DNA of 30,070 nt from Janthinobacterium agaricidamnosum NBRC 102515 = DSM 9628. Its GTDB lineage: Bacteria > Pseudomonadota > Gammaproteobacteria > Burkholderiales > Burkholderiaceae_D. Numbering within the stretch: position 1 is the stretch's first letter; every line of letters begins with the position of its first letter. The notes beneath the pieces are model-generated. The model worked only from the letters and a program-made list of their open reading frames with translations. It did no database searches and was not told the origin of the DNA. Of the stretch, positions 16,343 to 24,298 are shown one piece after another. The stretch covers positions 809,864 to 839,933 of the forward strand of contig NZ_HG322949.1 of NCBI RefSeq assembly GCF_000723165.1. The letters run 5' to 3'. The position numbers and the translations under genes are program-made.

Positions 16343-17329
16343 ATGACCAGAAATTTGATACTCAAAAGTAGTGTATTTACGCTGGCAGGTTGGGCACTGG
16401 CTTCAGCCGGTATGTCTCATGCACAAGAAGTGGTACGCCTGGGCAATATCAAATTGGCCCATTTCGGCGCCGTTGCGTATATCAAGGAAATCGCGCCGAA
16501 GTGCGGCATCAAGATCGAGGAACATATCTTCGCCAAGGGGCTCGACGTGATGCAGGCCATCATCGCCGGTGAACTCGATGTCGGCAGCAGCGCGTCGGAA
16601 GCGGCGATTTCGGGCCGCGCCGGCGGCGCGCCGATTTATGTGGTGGCCGGTTTTGCGCGCGGCGGCGCGCGGCTGGTCGGACGCAGCGACTTGAAGCTGA
16701 AGTCGGTCAAGGACTTGAAGGGCAAGCGGGTCGGCGTGACGCGCGGCAGTATCCAGGAAGTGCTGCTGCTGGCCGAGCTGGCGCAACACCAGCTGACGGC
16801 GGCCGAACAAAAGGGCAAGGATGTGCAACTGGTGTTCCTCGGCTACGCCGACTTGAACCAGGCGCTGATGGGCAAGCGCATCGACGCCATCATGCAGTCG
16901 GAGCCGCAATCGTCGCAGGCGATCAACAAGGGTTTTGGCATCGAGATCATGAAACCCTACGATACGCCGATCGGCGAACCGGTGCGCACCATGGTGATGA
17001 CTGAAAAGCTCTATAAAGAGCGGCGTCCGGTGGCCGAGAAATTCATGCGCTGTTTCGTCGAGGCGACCAGGACCTTCATCGACAGCCCGGCGGTGGCTGA
17101 AAAATATGTGCGCGAGGTGATCTTTCGCGGCCAGCTGACCAGGGAAGATTTCAACGATGCGATCGGCAATTCGCCGTATTCCTACGACATCACGCCCGGG
17201 CATATCCAGGTCACCACCGACGTGATGGTGAAAACCGGCGTCGGCCGCATGAACAAACCGCCGCAGGCAAAGGATTGGGTCAGGACGGATTTGCTGGAGC
17301 AAGCCAAGAAAAGCTTGGGAGTTAAATAA
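16343..17329 (+). CDS. ABC importer substrate-binding protein (SsuA/TauA/NMT1 type)
   Basis: This is a 328-residue periplasmic protein. Residues 1-27 are a signal peptide (MTRNLILKSSVFTLAGWALASAGMSHA, cleaved before Gln28). The mature part is a two-lobed binding fold of the nitrate/sulfonate/taurine/thiamine-precursor class: GLDVMQAIIAGELDVGSSASEAAISG, then KSVKDLKGKRVGVTRGS-x-QEVLLLAEL, with hinge-side GYADLNQALMGKRIDAIMQSEPQ. The ligand is unknown: no desulfonation, dioxygenase or thiamine gene is nearby. I chose the ATG at 16343 because it gives a proper signal peptide; 23 extra residues are possible upstream but lack one. It is the first gene of a three-gene importer operon, 24 bases before the permease. 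A weak TTGTAC at 16274 may be part of the promoter. Confidence 0.88.
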   Translation: MTRNLILKSSVFTLAGWALASAGMSHAQEVVRLGNIKLAHFGAVAYIKEIAPKCGIKIEEHIFAKGLDVMQAIIAGELDVGSSASEAAISGRAGGAPIYVVAGFARGGARLVGRSDLKLKSVKDLKGKRVGVTRGSIQEVLLLAELAQHQLTAAEQKGKDVQLVFLGYADLNQALMGKRIDAIMQSEPQSSQAINKGFGIEIMKPYDTPIGEPVRTMVMTEKLYKERRPVAEKFMRCFVEATRTFIDSPAVAEKYVREVIFRGQLTREDFNDAIGNSPYSYDITPGHIQVTTDVMVKTGVGRMNKPPQAKDWVRTDLLEQAKKSLGVK

Positions 17330-17353
17330 CCGTAGTCTTCCTCGGGAGGTGCA

Positions 17354-18178
17354 ATGAGTAAATCGTGGTGGCGGGAAAGCGGCGTCGGGCTGGTGGCGCC
17401 GGTGGTGGTCATCGGCCTGTGGCAGGCGATGGCGATGCTGGGCTGGCTTAATCCGCAAGTGTTGCCGTCGCCGCTGGCGGTCGCCGTGCGCTGGCTCGAA
17501 TATGTGCTGCCGATGGCGCCGTTCGCCGGGTACAGCGGCGGCTGGCTGCACTGGCTGGTGTCGGGCGAGTTGATCGTCGATGCGCTGGGCAGCTTGTACC
17601 GGGTGCTGTGCGGCTTTGCCATCGGCACCGGGCTGGCCTTGCCGCTGGCGCTGGTCATGGGCGCCAATGCGCGCGCGTATGCGTGGCTCAATCCCTTGCT
17701 GCAATTATTAAGACCGATTCCGCCGATCGCGTATATCCCCTTGTCGATCCTGTGGTTCGGATTGGGAAATCCGCCGGCGATCTTCCTGATCGCGCTGGGC
17801 GCGTTTTTCCCGGTGCTGATGAATACCATTGCCGGGGTGCACCAGGTCGACGGCATTTATTTGCGCGCCGCGCGCAACCTCGGCGCCGGCGGGGCCACCA
17901 TGTTCTTGCGGGTGATCTTGCCGGCCACGGTGCCGTACATCCTGTCCGGCGTGCGGATCGGCATCGGCACCGCCTTTATCGTGGTGATCGTATCGGAAAT
18001 GATCGCCGTCAATAACGGCCTCGGTTTCCGCATCCTCGAAGCACGCGAGTATTTTTGGTCCGACAAAGTCATGGCGGGCATGATCAGCATTGGCCTGGTC
18101 GGCTTGCTGATCGATATCGGCATGAATCAATTGAGTCATTATTTGCTGCGCTGGCACCGCGGCGTGGAGATGTCATGA
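17354..18178 (+). CDS. ABC importer permease (SsuC/TauC type)
   Basis: This 274-residue inner-membrane protein has about six hydrophobic helices and the permease EAA-type loop ARNLGAGGATMFLRVILPATVPYILSGVRI (about residues 171-200), which contacts the ATPase. The first helix is GLVAPVVVIGLWQAMAMLGWL (about 10-30), and LLRPIPPIAYIPLSILWFGLGNPPAIFLIALGAFFPVLMN around 117-156 is characteristic of the nitrate/sulfonate/taurine family. GGGAGG lies 5 bases before the ATG. The TGA stop overlaps the ATG of the ATPase gene as ATGA, so they are coupled. It should work as a homodimer with the substrate-binding protein and ATPase on either side. Confidence 0.93.
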   Translation: MSKSWWRESGVGLVAPVVVIGLWQAMAMLGWLNPQVLPSPLAVAVRWLEYVLPMAPFAGYSGGWLHWLVSGELIVDALGSLYRVLCGFAIGTGLALPLALVMGANARAYAWLNPLLQLLRPIPPIAYIPLSILWFGLGNPPAIFLIALGAFFPVLMNTIAGVHQVDGIYLRAARNLGAGGATMFLRVILPATVPYILSGVRIGIGTAFIVVIVSEMIAVNNGLGFRILEAREYFWSDKVMAGMISIGLVGLLIDIGMNQLSHYLLRWHRGVEMS

Positions 18179-18996
18179 ACAGAAGACAAAGCGCGCCGGC
18201 GTCGCTGGCCCACATCCGCATCGACGGCGTCGGCAAGGTGTTCCAGGGCGATGGCCGGGAAGTGATCGCCTTGCAGGATATCAACCTGGAGATCCGCCAA
18301 GGCGAATTCGTCTGCCTGCTGGGGCCATCCGGCTGCGGCAAGTCGACCTTGCTCAATGCGCTGGCCGGGTTTGCGCAACCAAGCGCCGGCAGCATCATCG
18401 CCGATGGCCAGGAGGTCGTGGGGCCGGGGCCGGAGCGCGGCATGGTGTTCCAGGAGTACGCGCTGTTCCCGTGGATGACGGTGGCGGAAAACATCGCCTT
18501 CGGCTTGCAAATCAAGGGCTTGCCGAAAGCGGAAATCGAAGCCATCGTGGCGCGCCTGCTGGCCACGCTGTCGCTGACGGAGTTCCGCCAGCGCTTTCCG
18601 AAGGACTTGTCGGGCGGCATGCGCCAGCGCGTCGCGATCGCCCGCGTGCTGGCGCTCGATTCGCCGATCATGCTGATGGATGAGCCGTTTGGCGCGCTCG
18701 ATGCGCTGACCCGGCGCAATTTGCAGGATGAATTGCTGCGCATCTGGTCCGAATTAAAAAAAACCATCATTTTTGTGACGCACAGTATCGAAGAGGCGAT
18801 TTACCTGGCCGACCGGATTATTGTGATGACTTATCGCCCGGGCAGCGTGAAGCGCGATATCATGGTCGATCTGGCGCGCCCGCGCGATCCGTCCGAAGCC
18901 CGTTTTAATGGGTTGAAGCGTGAACTGGGCCAATTGGTGATGGAAGAACAGCAACGTTATCATCACGACGAGTTGCGTATCGCGGCGGCCGGATAG
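18175..18996 (+). CDS. ABC importer ATP-binding protein (SsuB/TauB type)
   Basis: This 273-residue cytoplasmic ATPase has all motifs: Walker A GPSGCGKST (50-58), Q-loop MVFQEYALFPW with Gln93, signature LSGGM (145-149), Walker B IMLMDE (165-170), D-loop ALDALT and switch His203 (VTHSIEEA). The EYALFPWMTV stretch is typical of the SsuB/TauB/NrtD group. The reading frame is open upstream, but the ATG at 18175, overlapping the permease stop, gives the normal N-terminus. The C-terminal YRPGSVKRDIMVDLARPRDPSE is also typical of the group. A strong terminator follows 50 bases later. It powers import of the unknown ligand. Confidence 0.95.
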   Translation: MNRRQSAPASLAHIRIDGVGKVFQGDGREVIALQDINLEIRQGEFVCLLGPSGCGKSTLLNALAGFAQPSAGSIIADGQEVVGPGPERGMVFQEYALFPWMTVAENIAFGLQIKGLPKAEIEAIVARLLATLSLTEFRQRFPKDLSGGMRQRVAIARVLALDSPIMLMDEPFGALDALTRRNLQDELLRIWSELKKTIIFVTHSIEEAIYLADRIIVMTYRPGSVKRDIMVDLARPRDPSEARFNGLKRELGQLVMEEQQRYHHDELRIAAAG

Positions 18997-19045
18997 TCAA
19001 TAAAGAATCGGAACATTTGAAAAATTCGATCGGCGGCGCCCCAGG

Positions 19046-19086
19046 CCGCCCGGCAAACGCGCGTCGGCGTTTGCCGGGCGGTTTTG
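19046..19086 (+). terminator. Intrinsic terminator of the ABC importer operon
   Basis: CCGCCCGGCAAACGC (19046-19060), loop GCGTCG, GCGTTTGCCGGGCGG (19067-19081): a perfect 15-bp stem followed by TTTTG. It separates the importer from the ypjD-like gene. Confidence 0.92.
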
Positions 19087-19125
19087 CATGGCGCCGCCGG
19101 TCCGCCTTTGGTGTAAACTTAGCAC

Positions 19126-19929
19126 ATGCAGACTTATCTTTTTATCGCGGCCGCGCTGGCGTATATCGTGTGCGCTTCTATTCCCTCCGACAAGACCCGG
19201 CTGATCGCCGCCGTCACCGGTCTGGCGTGGCTGCTGCACGCCACTACCTTGTGGTTCGACTTGATCGCGCCCGGCACCTTGCGCATCGGTTTTGCGGCGA
19301 TGCTGTCGTCGGCGCTGTGGGTCTCGGTCGGCGCTTATTGGGTCGAGAACCGTAACTTCGCACTGGACGGCTTGCGCCGGCTGGTGATGCCGTGCGCCGC
19401 CGTCGCGGTGATACTCGCCTGGACGTTTCCCGGTAGCCGCGTGTTGCTTGAAGGTAAATCAGTGGTGTTCGGCTGGCATATCGGCATCGCCATTCTGGCC
19501 TACAGCACCTTGACCATTGCCGCCTTCCACGCCGTGCTGATGGCGCTGCAAGAGTCGCGGCTGCATACGCGCAGCGAGCGCAAGGGATTCCTGTCCGCCG
19601 CGCTGGACCAGCTGCCGGCCTTGCTGACGATGGAAAAACTGCTGTTCCGCATGATCGGTTTCGGCTTTGTGTTGCTCAGCCTGACCGTGTTGTCGGGTAT
19701 TGTGTTTACCGAACAATTGTTTGGCAAGGTATTGAACTGGGATCACAAGACCGTGTTTACCTTGCTGTCGTGGATCTTGTTCGCGGCCTTGCTGGCGGGC
19801 CGGCATTTTCGCGGCTGGCGCGGCAAGACCGCCTTGTCGTTTACGCTGGCCGGTTTCGCGACCTTGCTGCTGGCCTATGTCGGCAGCCGTTTTGTACTTG
19901 AAGTGGTATTGCACCGGGGATTTGCATGA
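19126..19929 (+). CDS. CcsA/YpjD-like cytochrome c assembly family membrane protein
   Basis: This is a 267-residue inner-membrane protein with about eight hydrophobic helices: FIAAALAYIVCASI at the start, LIAAVTGLAWLLHATTLW, IGFAAMLSSALWVSVGAYW, LVMPCAAVAVILAWTF, VVFGWHIGIAILAYSTLTIAAFHAVLMALQE, LLFRMIGFGFVLLSLTVLSGIVF, VFTLLSWILFAALLAGRHF and ALSFTLAGFATLLLAYVGSRFVLEVVL. The conserved His in FGWHIG and AAFHAV and in WDHKTVFTLLSW fit the CcsA/HemX/YpjD superfamily, where some members handle haem. Most YpjD proteins have no proven function. The gene is usually next to ffh. Its stop overlaps the start of the PP0621-like gene (ATGA), so the pair is coupled. Confidence 0.9.
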   Translation: MQTYLFIAAALAYIVCASIPSDKTRLIAAVTGLAWLLHATTLWFDLIAPGTLRIGFAAMLSSALWVSVGAYWVENRNFALDGLRRLVMPCAAVAVILAWTFPGSRVLLEGKSVVFGWHIGIAILAYSTLTIAAFHAVLMALQESRLHTRSERKGFLSAALDQLPALLTMEKLLFRMIGFGFVLLSLTVLSGIVFTEQLFGKVLNWDHKTVFTLLSWILFAALLAGRHFRGWRGKTALSFTLAGFATLLLAYVGSRFVLEVVLHRGFA

Positions 19930-20180
19930 CACGTATTTTGTTTTGGCTGGCGCTGGCGTTCCTGGTGCTGATGGCGATCCGCAGTAAATTGAAGGGCGTG
20001 CTGCGGCCGCCGCCGCAGTCGGGCCAGGGGCCGCGCCCGGCGCCGGGACGCGCGCAGCAATTGCCGGATCCGGAATCGATGTTGTGCTGCGCCCATTGCG
20101 GCGTGTATTACCCTGCCTCCGAAACGGTGCAAGCCCGGGGGCGCGACTATTGCAGCCACGCGCACGCCACCTTGCCGTAA
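19926..20180 (+). CDS. PP0621 family small protein with Cys motif
   Basis: This 84-residue protein has one N-terminal membrane helix (ILFWLALAFLVLMAI, residues 4-18), a Pro/Gly-rich linker, and a C-terminal metal-binding-like module: CCAHCGVYYPASE (54-66) and YCSHAH (75-80). The C-x-x-C ... C-x-x-H arrangement suggests a zinc-ribbon knuckle. The family (PP0621) is usually found between ypjD-like and pilS genes in pseudomonads and betaproteobacteria, as here, and has no known function. Its ATG overlaps the previous stop, and the gap to pilS is 3 bases, so it is part of one transcript. Confidence 0.85.
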   Translation: MTRILFWLALAFLVLMAIRSKLKGVLRPPPQSGQGPRPAPGRAQQLPDPESMLCCAHCGVYYPASETVQARGRDYCSHAHATLP

Positions 20181-20183
20181 ACG

Positions 20184-21878
20184 ATGATGGCGCGCCTGCA
20201 GGGTTTGTCGGCCGAGTCGAAAGAGACTTTCTGGCGCTCGCTGCAAACCCTGAATGTGACGCGGGTCGTGATCGTGCTCGTGTTGCTGGGTTATCTGCTG
20301 GTCGGCGGCTACGGCTGGCGCAGCGCCGGCCCGCTCAACTATATAGAAGTGTGCGCCGCCTATTTATGGCTGGCCGCGGGGTTTTCCCTGCTGGCCATCT
20401 ATTGGCGGCGCCGCTTCATGCTGCAATTGCTGCTGCAGCTGGCGCTCGATTTCGGCGTCATTTCGATGCTGTACCTGGATGCCGGCGGCGTGCGCAGCGG
20501 CCTGGCGATCCTGTACCTGTTCCCGCTGGCCGGCGCCGCGATCCTGGCGCCGCTGCTGCTGGCGCTGTTCGGCGCGGCGCTGGTGTCGCTGTTCATGCTG
20601 GCCGAGAGCACCTATCAGATATTACAGATGGAAAGCGACCGCGCGGTGCTGCAAGCTGGCCTGTATGGCGCCGCCTTTTTCGCCGTGGTGCTGCTGGTCA
20701 GCCGGCTGGCCGCGCGCCTGATCGGCCAGGAAGAGCTGGCGGTCCAGCGCGGCAATGCGCTGGCGGTGCAGCAGGCGATCAACCGGCTGGTGATCGCCGA
20801 CATGGACGATGGCATCCTGGTGGCCGGTCCCGATGGCCTGGTGTTTACCGGCAATCCGGCGGCCCAGCGCATGCTGGGGCTGGCCGGACTGGACGCCAGT
20901 TTCAAGCTGTCCGATACGCCGGCGCTGCTGCCGATCGCGGCCGCCTATGCGGCCTGGCTCGACGATGCGCGGCAGCATACCGTGTTCCTGACCGTCAAAC
21001 CGTACACCGACAGCACGCTGCAAGGCGTGACGGCGGCGTGGAGCGCGCGGCGCGAACTGGCGGCCCACTTGAAAGTGCGTTTCGCGACCGTCGACACGGC
21101 CGGGCTGGCGGCGGCGCGCAGCGTGATTTTCTTGCAAGACGTGACCGCGATTGAAAACCAGGCCCAGGAATTGAAGCTGGCGGCGATGGGCCGGCTGACC
21201 GCCAGCATCGCCCATGAAGTGCGCAATCCGCTGTCGGCGATCGGCCACGCGACATCGTTGCTGGCCGAGGACTTGCTGCAACCGGTGCAAGTGCGCCTGC
21301 TGCGCATCGTCGGCGACAACGTCGGACGCATCGACCGCATGGTGCAAGACATCCTGCAATTGTCGCGCAAGGCGCATGTGCAAGACCATCCGCTGCCGCT
21401 GGCGCCGTTCCTGGCCGAGCTGAAAACCGAATTCGAGGAAACCCATGCGCTGGCGGCCGGCACGCTGCGCTTCGACGACGTCGGCGCCGCGGCGGTGCGC
21501 TTCGACGGCTTGCATTTGCGCGAAGTCTTGCTCAATTTGCTGAACAACGCGGTGCGCTACGCCAGCGGGACGGCCGCCAGCATACGCTTGTTCGCCGTCA
21601 GCGGCGAATCGCGCCGCATCGAATTGCATGTGCAGGACGACGGCCCGGGCATTTCACCGGAAGTGCGGGCCCACTTGTTCGAACCTTTTTACACCACATC
21701 GAGCAAGGGAACCGGACTGGGGCTATATCTTGCGCGCGAACTGTGTTTGAATAACGGTGCGCTGCTCGACTATGAATACCATTTCGACGCGGCGCAGGCG
21801 CAGGACGGCATCGACATCGATATCGACCAGCGCGTCGCCAGCGGCAGGTTCGTGATTACCTTCGCCGTGTTGTCTTGA
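20184..21878 (+). CDS. pilS: Sensor histidine kinase PilS
   Basis: This 564-residue kinase is the membrane sensor of the PilS-PilR pair, which in pseudomonads controls type IV pilin expression with sigma-54. Six hydrophobic helices lie in residues about 27-178. A PAS-like region covers about 198-320 (NRLVIADMDDGILVAGPDGLVFTGNPAAQRML). The dimerisation/phosphoacceptor helix is IAHEVRNPLSAIGHATSLL with His344. The ATPase domain shows the N box LLNLLNNAVRYA, G1 DDGPGIS and G2 GTGLGLYLAREL. No clear ribosome site precedes the ATG-ATG start, which suggests coupling to the gene before it. pilR follows after 61 bases. No pilin gene is in the window, so the pilus role rests on family and on gene order. 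Confidence 0.93.
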   Translation: MMARLQGLSAESKETFWRSLQTLNVTRVVIVLVLLGYLLVGGYGWRSAGPLNYIEVCAAYLWLAAGFSLLAIYWRRRFMLQLLLQLALDFGVISMLYLDAGGVRSGLAILYLFPLAGAAILAPLLLALFGAALVSLFMLAESTYQILQMESDRAVLQAGLYGAAFFAVVLLVSRLAARLIGQEELAVQRGNALAVQQAINRLVIADMDDGILVAGPDGLVFTGNPAAQRMLGLAGLDASFKLSDTPALLPIAAAYAAWLDDARQHTVFLTVKPYTDSTLQGVTAAWSARRELAAHLKVRFATVDTAGLAAARSVIFLQDVTAIENQAQELKLAAMGRLTASIAHEVRNPLSAIGHATSLLAEDLLQPVQVRLLRIVGDNVGRIDRMVQDILQLSRKAHVQDHPLPLAPFLAELKTEFEETHALAAGTLRFDDVGAAAVRFDGLHLREVLLNLLNNAVRYASGTAASIRLFAVSGESRRIELHVQDDGPGISPEVRAHLFEPFYTTSSKGTGLGLYLARELCLNNGALLDYEYHFDAAQAQDGIDIDIDQRVASGRFVITFAVLS

Positions 21879-21939
21879 ATTTGCTGTCTTGAATTTTTCT
21901 TCTCTATATTAGTTGCACGGTCATCGAAAGGTTTTACCC

Positions 21940-23331
21940 ATGGGTTCTCCCCGCGTCCTGGTGGTCGACGATGAAGCCGACCTGCGCGAGCTACTGGAAA
22001 TCACCCTGCTCAAGATGGGACTCGATGTCGACAGCGCGGCCGACCTGGCCCAGGCGCGCGCCTTGCTGGCGGCAAGCGACTATGCGCTGGTCTTGACCGA
22101 CATGCGCCTGCCGGACGGGCTGGGCCTGGAACTGGTGCGCGAAGTGAGCGCTGGCTGCAAGAATACGCCGGTGGCGGTGGTGACCGCCTTCGGCAGCGCC
22201 GACAACGCGGTGGTGGCGCTGAAAGCCGGCGCCTTCGATTATGTGTCGAAGCCGGTCGCGCTGGACCAACTGCGCTTGCTGGTGCAATCGGCGCTCGGCC
22301 TGAGCGCGCAAAAACCGAAACCCGGGCCGGCGACCGCGCCGGCCCGGCTGAAAGGCGATTCGCCGCTGATCCAGGCGCTGCGTGCGCAGATCGCCCGGCT
22401 GGCCCGCTCGATGGCGCCGATCGCCATCAGCGGCGAGTCCGGCAGCGGCAAGGAATTGGCGGCGCGTGAAATCCACGCCCAGAGCGCGCGCGCCAGCCAG
22501 CCTTTTATCGCCGTCAATTGCGGCGCGATTCCGGAAACCCTGATGGAAGCGGAATTCTTCGGCTACCGCAAGGGCGCATTCACCGGCGCGGCCGAAGAGC
22601 GCGACGGTTTTTTCCAGGCCGCCAATGGCGGCACGCTGATGCTCGATGAAGTGGCCGACTTGCCGCTGGCGATGCAAGTCAAGCTGTTGCGCGCGATCCA
22701 GGAGCGGCGCGTGCGCAAGATCGGCGCCACCGCCGAGGAGGCGGTCGACGTGCGCATCATCAGCGCGACCCATCAAAACCTGGCCGAATGGGTGGCCGCC
22801 GGCAAATTCAGGCAAGACTTGTTTTACCGGCTGAATGTGATCGAACTGGTGGTGCCGCCATTGCGCGAACGGCTCGATGACCTGGAAATACTGGCCGGCG
22901 CGATCCTGGAGCGGCTCGGCCACGGTCCGCAGACGCTGACGCCGGCGGTGCTGGCCGCGCTGCGCGCTTATGCGTTCCCGGGCAATGTGCGCGAGCTGGA
23001 AAATATCCTGGAACGGGCGCTGGCCTACGCCGACGATGGCGTGATCGCGGTCGGCGACCTGGCGCTGAAGGGCGGCCGCGCTGCCGAGGCGCCGGCGCGC
23101 CCGGCCGAAGCGGCCGAAGCGGCCGAAGCGGCCGCGCCATCCGCCGATAGCGCCGACGCGTTGCCCGACTCGCTGCCGGATTACCTGAGCCGGGTCGAGC
23201 GCGATATCATCGTGCGGGCGCTGGCCAGGACCCAGTTCAACCGCACCCAGGCCGCCCAATTATTGGGCATCAGTTTTCGCCAGCTGCGTTATCAAATGCA
23301 GAAACTGAATATCCAGGAGCCCGACGCGTGA
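21940..23331 (+). CDS. pilR: Sigma-54-dependent response regulator PilR
   Basis: This 463-residue activator has three parts. The receiver (1-120) shows Asp10/Asp11, phosphoacceptor Asp54 (LVLTDMRLPDG) and Lys104. The AAA+ domain (about 137-370) has Walker A GESGSGKE (165-172), the sigma-54 contact loop in FFGYRKGAFTGAAEE, Walker B GGTLMLDEVADL and the arginine-finger side NVRELENILERAL. The C-terminal Fis-type helix-turn-helix is FNRTQAAQLLGISFRQLRYQMQKL. The linker before it has a triple A-E-A repeat encoded by three copies of GCCGAAGCG. I chose the ATG at 21940 (GAAAGG 9 bases upstream) over a TTG at 21913. Its TGA overlaps the GTG of ampD, so ampD is translated from the same message. Confidence 0.95.
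   Translation: MGSPRVLVVDDEADLRELLEITLLKMGLDVDSAADLAQARALLAASDYALVLTDMRLPDGLGLELVREVSAGCKNTPVAVVTAFGSADNAVVALKAGAFDYVSKPVALDQLRLLVQSALGLSAQKPKPGPATAPARLKGDSPLIQALRAQIARLARSMAPIAISGESGSGKELAAREIHAQSARASQPFIAVNCGAIPETLMEAEFFGYRKGAFTGAAEERDGFFQAANGGTLMLDEVADLPLAMQVKLLRAIQERRVRKIGATAEEAVDVRIISATHQNLAEWVAAGKFRQDLFYRLNVIELVVPPLRERLDDLEILAGAILERLGHGPQTLTPAVLAALRAYAFPGNVRELENILERALAYADDGVIAVGDLALKGGRAAEAPARPAEAAEAAEAAAPSADSADALPDSLPDYLSRVERDIIVRALARTQFNRTQAAQLLGISFRQLRYQMQKLNIQEPDA
23104..23130 (+). repeat. Three tandem copies of a 9-base repeat inside pilR
   Basis: GCCGAAGCG occurs three times in a row (23104-23112, 23113-23121, 23122-23130), in frame, encoding A-E-A each time in the PilR linker. 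Unit gain or loss would keep the reading frame. Confidence 0.9.
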
Positions 23332-23939
23332 AACCGCTGACCATCAACCCCGATGGCTGGTGCGACGGCGCCAGCCGCTACGACTCGCCGTACTTCGACG
23401 CCAGGCCGGACGGCGCCGTCGTCGACTTGCTGGTGATTCATAACGTCAGCCTGCCGGGCGGGCAATTTGGCGGACCTCATGTGTCGGACTTGTTTACCGG
23501 CCGCTTGGATTATAATGCCGATCCGTCGTTTGCCAGCCTGCGTCATCTGGAAGTATCGGCACACTTTTTTATCCGGCGCGACGGCCGTATCGTCCAGTAT
23601 GTCTCGGCCCATCAGCGCGCCTGGCATGCCGGCGTGTCGGTCTTCCGGGGGCGTCCGCATTGCAATGGATATTCCATCGGTATCGAAATGGAAGGCTCTG
23701 ATTTTGTCCCGTTCGAGCCGTCGCAGTACCGTGCGCTGGCCGCGCTGACGGCGGCGTTGCAGGCGGTGTATCCGCTGCAACAGGTGTGTGGCCACGAGCA
23801 TGTCGCACCCGGCCGCAAGACCGATCCGGGGCCGTTTTTCGACTGGCCGTTATATGAAAAAACATTGCTTCAGACGCAGCAGCAAGCGTCAGCGTTAGCA
23901 CTTACTTACCGGGCGTTGGGCTTTCCATCCATGCTCTGA
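23328..23939 (+). CDS. ampD: 1,6-anhydro-N-acetylmuramyl-L-alanine amidase AmpD
   Basis: This is a 203-residue cytoplasmic zinc amidase that removes the peptide from anhydromuropeptides during cell-wall recycling; its loss induces ampC beta-lactamase in many species. The zinc ligands correspond to His38 (LLVIHNVSLPGG), His156 (CGHEHVAPGRKTDPG) and Asp166, with catalytic Lys164. SAHFFIRRDGRIVQYV (77-92) and NGYSIGIEMEG are family signatures. It starts with GTG overlapping the pilR stop (GTGA), and an AGGAG lies inside the end of pilR. The C-terminal 20 residues are a little longer than in the enterobacterial enzyme. The exported transglycosylase at 10772-11455 acts upstream in the same recycling pathway. 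Confidence 0.96.
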   Translation: MKPLTINPDGWCDGASRYDSPYFDARPDGAVVDLLVIHNVSLPGGQFGGPHVSDLFTGRLDYNADPSFASLRHLEVSAHFFIRRDGRIVQYVSAHQRAWHAGVSVFRGRPHCNGYSIGIEMEGSDFVPFEPSQYRALAALTAALQAVYPLQQVCGHEHVAPGRKTDPGPFFDWPLYEKTLLQTQQQASALALTYRALGFPSML

Positions 23940-24001
23940 AAAGTCAATCGAAATCGAGGTTTCAAGAGTAAAAAATTACCATGCCGAGCGCGGGAAAACT
24001 A

Positions 24002-24030
24002 TTGCGCAGGCTCTAGATGGGCACTACAAT
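24002..24030 (+). promoter_or_regulatory. Sigma-70-type promoter of nrdAB
   Basis: TTGCGC (24002-24007) and TACAAT (24025-24030) are separated by exactly 17 bases. The -10 lies inside the first NrdR-type box. The start site would be near 24037, giving a leader of about 260 bases. Confidence 0.65.
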
Positions 24031-24067
24031 TAGTACATAACTTATGGCTTCACACTAGATGTAGTAC
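24021..24067 (+). promoter_or_regulatory. nrdR box: Tandem NrdR boxes
   Basis: GCACTACAATTAGTAC (24021-24036) and ACACTAGATGTAGTAC (24052-24067) share the pattern CACTA-N4-TAGTAC. The starts are 31 bases apart, three helical turns, with a 15-base linker. This matches the usual layout of two NrdR boxes at ribonucleotide reductase promoters. Box 1 covers the -10, so bound NrdR should block transcription when dATP is high. Confidence 0.78.
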
Positions 24068-24078
24068 TACTTTAGTAC
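24064..24078. promoter_or_regulatory. Third inverted repeat next to the NrdR boxes
   Basis: GTACTA, CTT, TAGTAC is a perfect 6+6 inverted repeat with a 3-base centre that overlaps the end of the second box. Its centre is one base shorter than in the two boxes, so it may be a weak extra site or chance. Confidence 0.4.
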
Positions 24079-24298
24079 CCTCTCCGATGTTTCCAAAATA
24101 ATTGTTCCAGGCTGTTCCTAAAACTCTTTAGCAGATTTTTTCGTGGATTTTTTGCTCGGGACCACGCCAGTCCGGCAGTTTTTTGGCGGCTTGAAATTTG
24201 TCTTTTTAATCATAAATTGGTGAACTCCGGCCTGATCCGGCGTTCTTCATTCATCACACACGCGGCAGCAAAACTGCATGCTGTTATCGGGAGCTTCA

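Larger units (their letters stand above)
23940..24298. other. nrdAB promoter and leader region
   Basis: These 359 bases have no gene. They hold a promoter at 24002-24030, two NrdR-type boxes, a third overlapping inverted repeat, and a T-rich leader of about 260 bases with several T runs (around 24134-24140, 24151-24157 and 24179-24185) and a weak CGTGG/CCACG hairpin. GGGAG precedes the nrdA start. I see no clear terminator for the pilS-pilR-ampD transcript. Confidence 0.7.
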
